This document shows positions 22,901 to 42,312 of a stretch of 64,000 nucleotides of DNA, piece after piece. Position 1 is the stretch's first letter. The number at the start of each line of letters is the position of its first letter. The DNA lies in contig NC_089738.1 in the NCBI RefSeq assembly GCF_035083965.1, forward strand, positions 17,865,734 to 17,929,733. Reading direction: 5' to 3'. The notes under the pieces were generated by a model. It did not search any database. It saw nothing but the letters and a program-made list of their open reading frames with translations, and was not told where the DNA came from. The DNA comes from Branchiostoma lanceolatum. Taxonomy: Eukaryota > Chordata > Leptocardii > Amphioxiformes > Branchiostomatidae. The position numbers and the translations under genes were made by a program.

Positions 22901-25900
22901 ATGGAGCAAAGTTTCGCGATCCTCTACTCGAGTCCGCGGCCCGCCCACCGCGAGGGATTCCCTGCGAACCCGCAGCAATGCGGGGACACCCCCTCCAAGG
23001 GGATTCCCGGGCCGAGGAGACGGGCGGGGGCGGGGGTGTTGTTGTGGCGGCACGTGTGCGGTGTTGTGGTGGTCGTCGCGCTGCTTGCGGCGGGGCTCTG
23101 CGCGCTGTACCTGCGGTGCGTGCGGTTGGAACAGACGGTCAGAGACAGTCAGGACAAAATCGAGCACCTCAGCGGGTTGGTGCAGACACTTGTACAACAG
23201 CAGGGAATGCGCCAAGACGTCGTACCTGGCAAGGCGACATCAGGAAGAAACCAGGACGCATCTTTGCGCCAGGTAAGCGTAGAAATAGCGACCATATAGA
23301 CTTACACAATATGCGGGATATCATTCTTTGAGAATCTCACACTTCTCGTATGCATGTAACTGAATAGCCAGCCTTTTGTTTTATTGATACGGGGATCTTT
23401 TGTGACATTTTCCTGGGGGCAGGTGACATTTGGAACGAGTCGTCAAGAGAATACATACATATAGCGCATACCGCCTTAAAAAAAACCCAGCGAGATAGCC
23501 TCTTTTCCAGTGTATGGATAGGAACATGGTCACTTAATACATTGATATTGCCTGCCGCGGGCATGGTGGTTTGACCGTTTGAGAAGACCAAATTAGATCA
23601 CCTTGACAGTCATAAAACACGCACGGGTTCATAATCTGGGACCTCTCGGTGTGCCTTGTTCAATGATCACGCATATGCCCACTGCCACTGCAGCCCAGCC
23701 TGCCTTGCTCAGTTTCGGTCCTATTCTCAGCGTCGCTACCTAGCCTCCAACAGGCCTACCTACGGCGGTATGGATCGTAGAATTCGGCAAAAAAAATTCA
23801 ATGAAATAATTGAGCTTTCAGGAGAGTCAATCCACGGGAAGGTTAACATTTCACACTCGGACTGCGCCTGCAATGAAACCCTGTGGTGGTTAAACTCTCC
23901 TGGCAAATATTCTCCCTATAGCGGCGTAATTAGTCTGCCAAGACTACTCCAGCGACCGCCAAGATAACGGACTTAAACTGGGTAAAATAGCATCCATGAT
24001 AACTTGTGTCGGCACTGATACTGATATCATTTTTTCAGCAGAAAGCAGGGTCAAAAGCTACGGATGTCTTCGATGCAAGGCCTGCATCGCTGAGACATAG
24101 AAGACAAGTTTTCGCAGGTACGTTTATGAATTTCCTTCATGAAGGAAGAAACAAACCAACATACGAGTCTCCTTCTGAATTAAAGTTGAACTGCAAATGG
24201 CCAGGACAAAAAAATGGACTTTGTAATTTTGCAAGGCTGGAATTATTGTTTTTGACACATATTTGCCATTTTTCATAAATTTTCTACAACATTTGTATTT
24301 AGTGCTATAGTGTCTTCTCCTGTGACATCAACATCCTGCGTCCTCAACTATGCTGCCCAGAGCATTTTACTTTCCAGAGCATTTTTGCCCCATAGTTTCA
24401 ACAAAATCGGAATATACTACGGTCAATGTCACAGTTCATGGATAATTTTGTTTCTCCAATAGCCCCGCATGCTGACCCTCGTGTGGCACAGAAGCGGAAA
24501 ACAAGACGAGGTAAAAAAACACAAACACGGGAGCTTCCTTTACACAGTGTTGTGTAAACAGCTCTACTTCCGATGTGGACATGATTTATACAATAGCTTA
24601 CTTGTTGTAAAGTTGCACTCACTCGCTCCATACTGATGATATTGCATTTGCATAGTTAACATACATTTCATACTTTCTGTGATTTCAAGTTAGTCTAAAG
24701 AGGGCGGTTACGTTTGTTTGTATGGGCCTGATCATATTCGTCGTGCGACATGTACAGGTGTACGACAGCAAATTAAAGGCATTATTGCGATAGTCGTAGA
24801 CGTGTCGTACAACATTCAGCTGTCTTGTGAATGGAATGGTCGTGGTAGACAATTTTTATTGTCGACAGTCAGTTCTGTAATATCTTCGACAAAAACCTTA
24901 CGACAAATACAGCCAAACCTGGTCGAGCAACCACCAGTCACAAGCCACATTAACACGACGGTCCAGTTTTACATAGTTAACCCCAACCTGTCCTCAACAA
25001 CCATTTTTCCTTAGTCCCTTGAGAGTAAACTCGACTTTGAAACCCCTTAAGTTGCCTTTTATCTTGTCTTTTCCCTTCTCAATACCAATGCCTCCAGGGA
25101 AATAGCCTCCTTCGCAGGCTTACAAGTTGGGCTTACAAGTTCGAAGCATACTATGTCTTCTTTTATGCTAATATGCCAGTTCTTCAAGATTGTACCTAGC
25201 TTCTGACAGCCGCCACTGTACAAGAACCGAGTACAATCAGAACTGTCACACAAGCAGAAAACATCACATGATACACAAAACATGTGCCCAACATGCGAGC
25301 CTGCCAACGAGGCTAGAGGAAGAAGTGTCGAAAAGATCCCAGAGCCCCCGGCTGCATGTCCCTGATAATTAAGTTGTTTACAGCAGGTTCTGTTGCTCTC
25401 CAAGCAGACGTTGTTGGGGAAAATTGTGACCTTCTTGTCATATGCCCCGTTTTTGTCAGCACTCCCCAACACAAAAAAACGGGCATATGATAAGAAGAAC
25501 ACAATTTTCCCCAACAACATCTGCTTGGAGAGTAGGTCCTGTCACGCCTGGCTGAAAATCTAAATACGACTTTAATTTGAGATGCGACCGCGGCACACAA
25601 TTAAGACGTGCAGCTTTCTAGTAACATACTCGGCAGTACTGACAACATGCACCATACTAACACCGGTACCTTTCTATCCACTCACAACTCTCACAGGGAA
25701 GGGGAGGAAGAAATGTCGAAAAGACCCCACAGCTCCTGGCTGTAAGTCCCTGATTATAAAGCTATATTACCGCAAAGCTGCTATGAGATCTGATCATTAT
25801 CTGAATTCGGATATTAATCAAAGGACATCTCAAATGTAAACGCTTGCACCTTTTAGTGTTTGATTACCACTTAGTTTGGGCAAAATATAAGGTATAAGGA

Positions 25901-28900
25901 AATATAAGGAAATTGTTGAAATGTCTGCGATTGATTTTAATAATTCCAAATATCTGCCGATCTGTGCTAATCCGCGCTTCTTTACAACTGCATGGTCCTC
26001 GCTCTCCTACCAACATTGCGCTCGAAGCTATCCCTGTCTGTGCTTTGGCTGAAGAAAAAAACATAGCAACGAACCGACGATGATAGTTGGTGTTTATAAC
26101 TGCCAGCATTGGTTCTTAATTACCCTCTCATTTTCTAGAATTGCAAGTTTTATGTTCGGACCATAAACTTACTGTCCGAACTGGGGTTACATCTAGTTCT
26201 GCACATGTCAGCTACTAATAATAACATTCTTTCTAAAGCAACAGAAAGTTACGCTTGAAATAATATCGAGCTTGCCACTGTTAGTTTTCTTTTCCATCAT
26301 TAAGGAACTTGCCATCTTTCAATGGACAATCGTCTTAAGAGAAAGAAAACTGAACTAGAAATGTACTTTGCACTTTTATAAGTCTTTACATAGGTCAACA
26401 ATAAAGACAGCTACAGATGTGCGATGGTGTAAACTTGTCCCAAGGAAATGTTGTTATGTGCCGCTGACGTTGGTAGGCAACTTTGTACATCTGAATAATC
26501 TTAAAGTTGTTGTGGTAACTAAACACCGTTTGACACTCGAATTACTTGGAAACTCAGGTGCAATGTCAGGTGTTTTCACGGTAAGGGTCAGGTGTGGACA
26601 CAGGTGAACTGATTGAAAAGGGGAGAACGAAAACGAAAGTCAAAGTCAAACAGGAAAAAGCAACAGGACAAAAACAGGAAACAATATCGTCTGTGCGGCG
26701 TCAAATCGGAAAAGAGGCCACGAATGGGTTAAGCTATCTTTTGTACTTGTCTGGTGATGTTTACAATGCCGGGTAAAAAGAGGAACTCAAGACTACTTTG
26801 CTGCCAAGAGTGTCCTTTTGCTGAGACAAAATCGTGTCGTTTCGAAACGTCAGCAGAACTTAGATGGTGATTTTTTCTGAATTTCGTCTCTGTGTTATTC
26901 TGAAGTAAGAAACTACTTAGTGACAGACGGTCACTTCTTTAGCTAGATCTAGACACCAAAAAAAACGTACGCAAGACGTGTATGCAATACTGAACTAATA
27001 TGTTGCTCATTGCTGTCGTTAGATTTATTTTGTTGGAGTTCGGAATGACGTCCATTGGATTGAAAGGAAAAAGACAATATGTAAAATTCCGAAAAAGCTG
27101 GAGTCGCGGACGTATGCTATTATGCGCATACGGTACGCGTAACGAAAATGGCAGCGGGAGTCGTAGGTAACGAACGCCCCAGGGCGATTTCTCATGGTAC
27201 TGCATCGTCGCTTGACCGTCACATCATACTTTTTAGAGCTCAGGCTGTGGAGCAACACAAAACACCTGCACCCAACGTTCTAACAAGGCAATCAGAGATG
27301 GCAGACCCTACCCCTTCACACAAAGTCAGAAACACAGACAGACAGACAGACAGACAGATACAAACACAGACATGCCAAAATCAATGCTTCTCTCCTTTGA
27401 GGTGAAACAATTTCGTTCGTTTCCTCATTTGAGATGAAGCATGATGCTTTTTCAAGTAGCTAGTGGTAGTGCAATGCGGCTTTGCTACGGCTCGCGTTGA
27501 AACAATATGCACGTACTGAATTTAGTATGACTTTATTCAATCACTTTTTGTCTTGTCACAACAGGTGCTCCAGGCGCCAACCGTATGTCCGGGCCCACCG
27601 TTCTCGTTCCCGGTTCCAATGGTCCCTCCGCTCTCGTTCCCGGCCCGCAGGGTCCTCCCGGATTGCCGGGCGTCTCGGGCCTGCGGGGCCTACGGGGCCC
27701 GCCCGGGCCCCCGGGGAAGTGCTCGTGTGGAGGGGACACTCGGGCAAGAACTATGGCCGGTGCGTACCTGTGTTCTTACCTGTATACTTACCTGAGTCAA
27801 GTGATTCACCTGTATTTGGCCTGAACTGACGATCATCCTCTTGTGTCTATCGGTGTTCTGTTACATGCAAGTTTTTTTTGCTATCATTGACATTGCAATT
27901 GTCAATTGACAATTGTCTGAAAAGTTATAGCTACCCTGGATGCCAGTCTTGGTAGCTTTTGTCCCCTGTTAAAGGAGCTATCAGAAGGACCAGACAAAAG
28001 CGATAAAACCGCAGGCCTCCAGGCAAGAAGTTAGCTGCACTATCCCTGACAGACACATCTTTTCTATTGCTTTTTCTGGCGTTTTGCAGAAAGTTTTTGC
28101 TGTAGTTGCTGTTGGTCTTCATATTCTAAAAAATGGGTATTTCGCCCCTATATTCAAAGACAATCAGGATAACATTAAGTGTGGCTTTTTATTACGTGTC
28201 CTCCGTAGACAGTCCGCCAGGCGTGACGTCACACCACCATCAGGACCACCATTTCCAGTCGGCTCACGTGACCTTACAGCACAGCGGGAACCAGCACCAC
28301 CATTTCACAATGGACGACCCAGGTAAGCAGCTTAACTTCCCCCACACTTTCCTGGCAATGAAACGATTAATCTGTTCGGGAAGAAAAGGATCTAGTTGTA
28401 GTGTTGTAGGGAAGACAACTAAGGCAGACCACCAATCCTTGAAAACAATATTCATAGCTTTATTGCAAATTCCTGCCCGTGGGTTAAGAGTAACATGAAA
28501 AGGAGTATGGAATGTATAAAGTAGAACGGCATAGCGTGTGTCTACTCTAATCTGAATGTTGATTCTGAATTCAACATTACGATGCTTTGTTGCAAACAAT
28601 ATGGTAACGACAGGTATCATTCTGGTCTCTCACCAGTGTTCCGGTGGAACGACAACTCCCCTCCCCAGACCCACAACTACTTCTCGTTCCCAGAAGACAA
28701 GTATATCCACATCACGGTTTCGGGAACCTACTATGTCTACAGTCAGGTGAGGAGGGACATGTGGTTCCAACGAAAGCTGCTAGGGGGCCCAAACTTACAC
28801 CCCTTCCGCTTGAGTCTCAAAATAAATCTATCCATCCATAGTCTGACTATTGCATCATCTCTTACCAAAATATTTGAAATGCAGTTCCGCAACTATACGA

Positions 28901-30746
28901 AAGGATACATGTGAGTAATGAGATATTCAATACGGATATTTTCATTACATTATAAAAACCTATCCAGTTGCTTGAGTAATTTTTGTGTTGCATACGAAAG
29001 GAGATTGCTAGGGGATCTTCATTTTGAAAATTTTCAGATTTAGCCAAGCATCACAAATATTTTCATTACATTATCATAAACGTATCCAGTTGCTTGAGAA
29101 ACTTGTGTATTGCATGCGAACGGAGATTGCCAAGGAATCTTGATTTTAAAAATTTACAGATTTGCCAAGCCTTGCCTTAAGTCCTATCCAAATCTTCCGC
29201 GGGCAGGTAAGCCTTGATTCAGTGATAAGAAAATTCACAAACGGAGGTAATGGTGCAGTGCTGTCTTTGTCCGCTAGATGACGTACTACTACCATCCAGG
29301 CAGTCGGAACGACTCCCATAACCCGTATGTCGGACACCGCACGGTTCGGACCGCGTGTTACCGGGAACATGGCGACTGTGAAGAACCGACTACACTCATG
29401 GAGAGCATGCACACTGTCAAGTAAGGCCTGCAATGCTCAAACTAATGTAAATGCAGAAATATTCGCGTTGGTTTTATGTTCGCGGTTTTCGCGGTGAACT
29501 TTTACCTCGAACTTAAAACCCACCGCTAAAAGCCATTCCATTCTGTGACTGATGGTCACGCGAACTCAAAACCACCGCGAACACAAAACGCGAACTCAAA
29601 ACCACCGCGAACACTCCATCTTCTTGAGCAACTATTTTTGGCGTACACCATCTTCTCCCTACCGCGAAATTAAAACCCCGCGAACATTTCTGCATTTACA
29701 GTGGGCCTATAAGTGGCTGTTTTAGCACTATTTTTCGTTACAAAGTTGTCTAACATGATTTGCCGTTGAAACCCGCAACTTTGGAAACAAAGTTTGGGAA
29801 CGCTCAATTTGCGCTAAAACTAACAGTATTTTATATATTGTTTTTGGTCTGTGTGTTTGTTGATTTTTTATCTTGGTGAAAATTTGTAGTTATTTGAATA
29901 TTGTAGAGTGACAGGGTGTTTTACCGAAGACAATGCAAACTGAGATTGGCAACATGGGAAAGTTGGCTTGGCTTGTCCGAAGTTGGTCCCCGGGCCCCCA
30001 GGATGGTTAGGTTGGCTTGGCCATGGCCCGGGTCCAAAGTTGCATAGGCAGGAAAATGCATTAGACAGAAATTCACAATAATAATGATTAGAATAAGAAA
30101 TTCACAAAACGCTTAATATTTGATGGAGGTATCGCATGTAGATCTTCGATTTCTTGTTTTGTGTCGTGGGTTTACTTCAGAACTAGGATAGATAACATAC
30201 TTTTTATAAACATTTCTGTGAAGCTGATATTAACCCTTCTCAATATTCGCTGCTTCTCAGAGCTGAGCTAGACTCCAACGGAACCCCCATCAGTGATCAG
30301 GAGAGCAGGTACCACGGAGGGGTGTTCGAACTCTGGGTGCACGACAGGATACAGGTGAGGGCACTGTCATCTTAAGGAATGAATTATAACGAAGACATGG
30401 TTCGTTTAAGGTATGATGAATGGTAAACATGGGCTTGAATTGTAACTGAATACAAATACGTTGTAGATAGGTTAAAATAGACACACACATGCACACACAC
30501 ACACGAACACACATACACACACACATACACACACACACTCACGAACAGACACACGAACAGACACACGTAGACACGTGAAAACTATACCTCACGATTTCCA
30601 TGTCGGTAACAACATGTTAACCCCTTCAGGTCGAGCCACTGACCCGTCGCCATGATTACGTCGTGGCGAGAGAGCTGTCGTTTTTCGGGGCAATGTTTCT
30701 GGCACCGGCCCCACCGGGGGATGACGGGGAAGAACCGTTCAAGTGA
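22901..30746 (+). CDS. TNF-family ligand with short collagen stalk and His-rich linker
   Basis: Ten phase-consistent exons: 22901-23272, 24039-24117, 24463-24510, 25697-25741, 27565-27759, 28209-28322, 28637-28746, 29278-29420, 30261-30354, 30630-30746 (438 aa). Order: cytoplasmic tail with PRRR; TM near residues 52-71 (VVVVVALLAAGLCALYL); heptad-like stretch LEQTVRDSQDKIEHLSGLV; basic furin-like sites RHRR and QKRKTRR; Gly-X-Y run near GPQGPPGLPGVSGLRG; a His-rich linker; then the TNF domain (AHVTLQ start, GTYYVYSQ, ending ELSFFGAMFLAP). The YSQ junction matches EDA genes, but the C-terminal half is split over three exons and carries extra residues with TACYREHGDC. Exon 2 has a CAGCAG (NAGNAG) acceptor that can add or drop one Gln. 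Type II ligand of the TNF superfamily; closeness to EDA versus Eiger-like ligands is unresolved. Confidence 0.85.
25311..25370 (+). pseudogene. Decayed duplicate of collagen-stalk exon 4
   Basis: AGAGGAAGAAGTGTCGAAAA and the following bases closely match 25700-25760 of the real exon (AGGAAGAAATGTCGAAAAGA). The donor GTAAGT has become GCATGT and the acceptor region is not conserved. It therefore looks like a dead exon copy about 390 bp upstream of the live one. Confidence 0.6.
25394..25534. mobile_element. Fold-back MITE, family M1, in intron 3
   Basis: Terminal inverted repeats CTCTCCAAGCAGACGTTG and its complement (CAACATCTGCTTGGAGAG) continue inward through GGGGAAAATTGTG and GGGCATATGA. 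The flanks are near-identical GGTTCTGT and GGTCCTGT, a likely 8-9 bp target duplication. Non-coding, about 141 bp. Confidence 0.75.
27336..27360. repeat. (GACA)n microsatellite
   Basis: Six GACA units in intron 4 of the second ligand gene. Confidence 0.85.
28936..29172. repeat. Two-copy tandem duplication in intron 7
   Basis: Two 118-bp units, each starting ATATTTTCATTACATTAT and containing CCAGTTGCTTGAG and GGAGATTGC, lie head to tail. They include the tail motif of repeat family R1. Confidence 0.75.
29446..29702. mobile_element. MITE, family M3, in intron 8
   Basis: The left end AATGTAAATGCAGAAAT is complementary to the right end ATTTCTGCATTTACAGTG, and the inner parts (TTCGCGTTGGTTTTA / TAAAACCCCGCGAA) also pair. 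A tandem duplication inside carries GCGAACTCAAAACCACCGCG twice. Related partial copy at 12885-13070. Confidence 0.7.
30481..30566. repeat. CA-rich microsatellite in last intron of the second ligand gene
   Basis: Interrupted (CA)n with ACGAACAGACAC variants, between exons 9 and 10. Confidence 0.85.
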
Positions 30747-31050
30747 CGTCACGAAGGTCACATTCGTCTTACGACAGTCGTAGGACAATCGTGGAAGTGT
30801 CGTAGAAAATAGAACTGTCTTATGACAACAAAGGTCACCGTAGATCCATGTGAGTGGTTAGTTCTGTCAGTCTGACTGAAAATTCTTCGACAAAAAGTCG
30901 TATCTCGCCCCCCCCCCCCTTCCATGCAGAGCTGTTGTTCACACATAGGGTATGTCCGAGTGACGTCGCATCCTCTAAATTTAGATAGCCACCACCACTG
31001 TGGTGGTGGGGGGATGGATCCAATATGGCACAGGCAATGTGTCTAACTCA

Positions 31051-31236
31051 TACTCTCCAAGCAGAGCATGGGTTTCGGCTGGTTTTTGACCTTTTCTTAG
31101 GCGTTTTTGTCGGGCTTTCTACTTTGTCATCTTTTTTTTGTGGCGAGAGAAAAAAAATGACAAAGTAGAAAGCCCGATAAAAACGCCTAAAAACACGTCA
31201 AAAACCAGCCGAAACCCATGCTCTACTTGGAGAGTA
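31051..31236. mobile_element. Fold-back MITE, family M1, with 9-bp target duplication
   Basis: TACTCTCCAAGCAGAGCATG at the left and its near-complement at the right enclose arms that pair almost throughout (GGGTTTCGGCTGGTTTTTGA; GACAAAGTAGAAAG). TCTAACTCA flanks both sides (31042-31050 and 31237-31245). About 186 bp, non-coding. Confidence 0.85.
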
Positions 31237-31249
31237 TCTAACTCAGAGC

Positions 31250-32760
31250 AAGGAGGTATATGTATTTAACCTCCTTGCTTAGAGAAACGACTTTTTTATA
31301 GTCCGGTTAGCTTTGAAAACACGGAGGTAAAAGGGTAGCAATTTTAATGAAGACGCACCCAAGTTTAGAGTTACCATATTTATTCAGCTTTCACTGCCAA
31401 TCATGCTGAAACAGATATGTAATTTACTTTATGGATATGTTTTCTTTCAATTTTTGTGTTCAAGGATTTAATGCAATTGCAAAGCGAGTGTAAAAAACAT
31501 ATAAACATCTAGTGAAGTGTTTCATGTTTTTATTTTGGAGTAATTACGAGTCAATGACTTTGTGCTAAAGGATTTGTATTTTGTATATGTTGAGCTGTTG
31601 TTTTAAACACTGGTGTGCATTACGTTATGTTTTTGTGTGTAATTGATGGGAAAGAAAATTAATACAGGCAGTATACAGGCAACCAACAATACAGCAATAG
31701 ATCGCCAGTTCATATCTAATTCAGATGCTTTCCGGTAGTTTGATTTAATTGCCTTGAATATTATCCTGACGGAAACCGAAAGACTCTTTAGTCTGTAGCT
31801 TGTATATGATGCAATCGTATTTACATAATACTTCATTCTCACAACTTTTGATATCGATGTACAATACGCACGTTTATCATCAATGTTGATGAAGATCATG
31901 TCGTGTGGAATACCTTAGTGTTGGAAGAAAGTTTAGCACTGTATGTTGATGAAAGATCATTGTAACAATACATGTTAACATTTCGTCATTTTTTCTTACA
32001 GCTAGTCTATGCAACTTGAGTTTAGACATATATCTTCAGATATCATATAAACATGACGCTGACGTTCCTACACCTAAGTTAGTCCAACCCTTCGATAGCC
32101 CGGTCGACCAGGACCGTACATTGACACTCAAGGGGTTAAAAGTCGTATTATCAACACATTATTCTTTGTGTTCCATTCTGTGCAGTCGTTACAAATACCA
32201 TGTTTACATTACATTTATATGATAGTAGAACTGTATATCTTATTTGTAATACAACATGTAACAGATACAGTTCATAGTTTACAATCTGTGCGTGTTCTTT
32301 CTCTTTATACATACAAGGGACCCAACAAAAACAGTCTTTCCGATTCGCAGAGTCACAATATTTTAAGTTATAGCTATTTACATTAAAACCATTTGCTCTC
32401 CAGTAATATTAGGTTTGCCAACACCGCAGGTTCTTTTGCTACGTACTACGTTTCCTCTTTTTAACGTGAAAGTCAGTCTTCTCGGCGTTCAAAGTCTTTC
32501 TGTTTCCATTTGTTTATCCGAGTCACAACTTTTGCGCAGGAAGATGGTGCAATAGCCTTCTCTCATACAAGAGGGCGCTTGTGCTACGGCGTATAAGATC
32601 GCTGAATGTTCTTGTATCTCGCAGCTTGCCTTTTTGGCAACAGCTCAGAGGCGAAGTCATCCAATGTACATAAAACTTGGCGCTCTTTCGATTGCAACCC
32701 AGTCAATGCTGGTTTCTTGTTCCAGGAGGCTCCAAACATTTTCCTGGAATTTAACAAATA
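31250..32760. other. Gap between the second ligand gene and norrin (tail to tail)
   Basis: AT-rich and without a supported exon. It should contain the 3' UTRs of the + strand ligand gene and of the - strand norrin gene. No convincing poly(A) signal pair could be assigned. Confidence 0.45.
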
Positions 32761-32761
32761 A

Positions 32762-39961
<7,200 letters not shown>

Positions 39962-41805
39962 GGTTAGGGTCTTGTTGTTCCTACAAATAGAATAACAGAG
40001 GAACACATGAAGACTTGGTCACACTCGTTTTTCGTCTCAGTTCGGGCGCCAGGAGTAACACCAACACCAGGACGTGTAGGACTCGCCGTCTGCTGGGTAG
40101 TGTCATGCTTCGGGCCGTGTTACGGAACAACAAATAGATAAATAAGACCCTGACCATATTCGTGGTTTCGTTTAAGTTCGGTCACCAGGAAGAACATCAA
40201 CACAATGACGTGTAGCGCTTTGCATCTGGGTAACGTTATGCTTAGTGTTGTTGGTTTGTAATGAAAGAAAAAATACATCAGAGTGCGGTCACATTCGTCC
40301 TTCGACGGGTAGTTTGCAACAGCAAATATTAAAGTGGGGGTATACTAACGACAGTCGTGGTTTTGTCGTACAAACTCCAGCCGTCATGTGACGGAAAACG
40401 TTGTTGTAAATCCTTGTCGACTGTCGGTACTCACGTCTGGTAAGTGTCATTTTTCGGGCATCGTGCTTCCTTGAAACAGGTAAATAACTAGGGCACTGCC
40501 ACATTCGTCGTAGCGCCTGTACAGGTCTTGGCCATGTGATGGACTCTAGCTCCTTTTATTATGGATTGACATACATCATTGTCCTTAGCTAATGTGCGAA
40601 AGGTTTTCGATAGTAAATTGAAGGCATTCCTACAACACCGGTTCATGTGTCACGTACAACAGTTATTGAGTTAGCTGTCTTAAGACAGAAAAGGCTGTAA
40701 TGTCATAAGCTCCTATCAACCCTCGGTTCTGTCATACCCTCGCTGAAAATCCTACGACAAAAAAAACAACAACAATCGAACGACGAGGAAGATGCTGGGT
40801 AATTTAGAATGTGACGTCGTAATACGCGAATCATCCAAATTTGCCACTTTCACACTCGAAATCTGTCATACATACCTGGTTATACAAGACTTGAGGTTGT
40901 TCCAGACAGGTTATGATATGACCATGGAACAGTCGCTTGCGTTTTTGCAATGGGCGAATGTTATGGAAGTTCAAAGTGTTGACACCCTGCGTTTGCGAAC
41001 CATCTACCCAAGTGGTAAATGTACTGAAAACATCAACATAACTTTACAAAGGTGTGTCCAACCGAAACAATGCAGACCCGCTCCACCCAGCTCTGCTGAC
41101 GTTCACGGGCGGACCACCTACGTTTCACCTCTGACCCCCAGCCCTGTTTCCCGCTCTCTTGTTTAAAGGGTCACACAATGTGAACAGGTATTAAGTGGCA
41201 ACAGGTGTTGAGGCGTGCCGTACACGTTACTGAAAACCCACGTCATCTTTTGAGACTTGAGTCGTATCATCAAGATTTCTGGCAGAAATTCAAGGGACCT
41301 CGCATGGTGTTACTTGAATAGAAGGGCTTATTAAAGCTTACAAAGACAAATTGGTTTTGCCCTCAAGTAACATATACTTCATAATTCTTCATACTTGGTA
41401 TAGAATATATACATATACACAGATAAACTAATACGTACAGGCAAATAAAGAATACATTATTGACTAAATGTGTCAAATAATGTTAACTGGAGAATGTGCA
41501 AATGTGATTTGTTTTCTGAACTGCAAGTCGGAACTCGACTATAACCTTTTCTAAGAAATCCAACATCTGCTTGGAGATTAGACCACCATGGCTTTTGCGA
41601 TGTTAAGACGGAAACAGAACTAACCGCGGTCCTATCGGCGTATCTCTGGAACAGGGCGGCTTTTCCTCTGTCTGTGTTACGTTTAGATAACGTTTAGATT
41701 ACGTTTAGATTCCCTATATGACACGTATGATAAATCACTGATCGTGCAATCGACATCTTTACCTGGACAATATTGCTTCGATTTCTACTAGATTTTAAAT
41801 GTTTT

Positions 41806-41837
41806 TTGCGTTTCGGCGCCTTCGCGCCGAAACGCAA
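41806..41837. repeat. Perfect GC-rich hairpin
   Basis: TTGCGTTTCGGCG, loop CCTTCG, then CGCCGAAACGCAA: 13 perfect base pairs. Confidence 0.85.
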
Positions 41838-42223
41838 TGTCCTGGCTTTTACCTTCAAGGAAGGCAGGAAGCAGGGCAGGAAGGAAGCTTGGTTCAACAC
41901 TGTGTCGCACACAATAAGACCTTATATGGCAATACGTTCCCAAATCCTTGTATAGCCGTTGCCTTATATGGCAAGGGAGCACGAAAAGACAGGCAGGCTA
42001 CATTTGCATGACACACAGCGACCGCATGTAACTGCTACAACTGTTCGGAAATATCATTGCATTGTGGTTTCGGACTTTGATATCCTGAAAAATGACCATA
42101 TTACATCTATTCCACAAGATTGCAGAAGAAAAAAAATGATTTCGTCAAGAAAACGACAAAAAATCGGCATAAATGATACCATATAGTGAGTTTATAGCAT
42201 TACGTACAGAGTGACAGGTGACG

Positions 42224-42312
42224 AACCGCAGCTTGGCCGATCTGGTAACGCGAAGCTTTCCGGACCTAGAAGATCCGGGTTCGAGTCCGTGCATGGATTT
42301 TTTTTTTTCTTT
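42224..42312 (+). other. tRNA-like sequence / SINE head
   Basis: TTGGCCGATCTGGTAACGCG resembles an A box and GGGTTCGAGTCC a B box at tRNA-like spacing. A long T run follows directly, as after Pol III units. The acceptor arm does not pair, so this is probably a tRNA-derived element or pseudogene and not a working tRNA. Confidence 0.4.

Noticed and set aside
40792..41166. 124-codon open frame upstream of norrin
   Set aside because: Longest isolated frame in the gene-poor stretch, but no domain, no splice context and no sign of selection visible; kept only as a note.
42224..42300. Functional tRNA gene
   Set aside because: A- and B-box-like motifs are present, but the acceptor and T stems do not pair; listed as a tRNA-like element instead.
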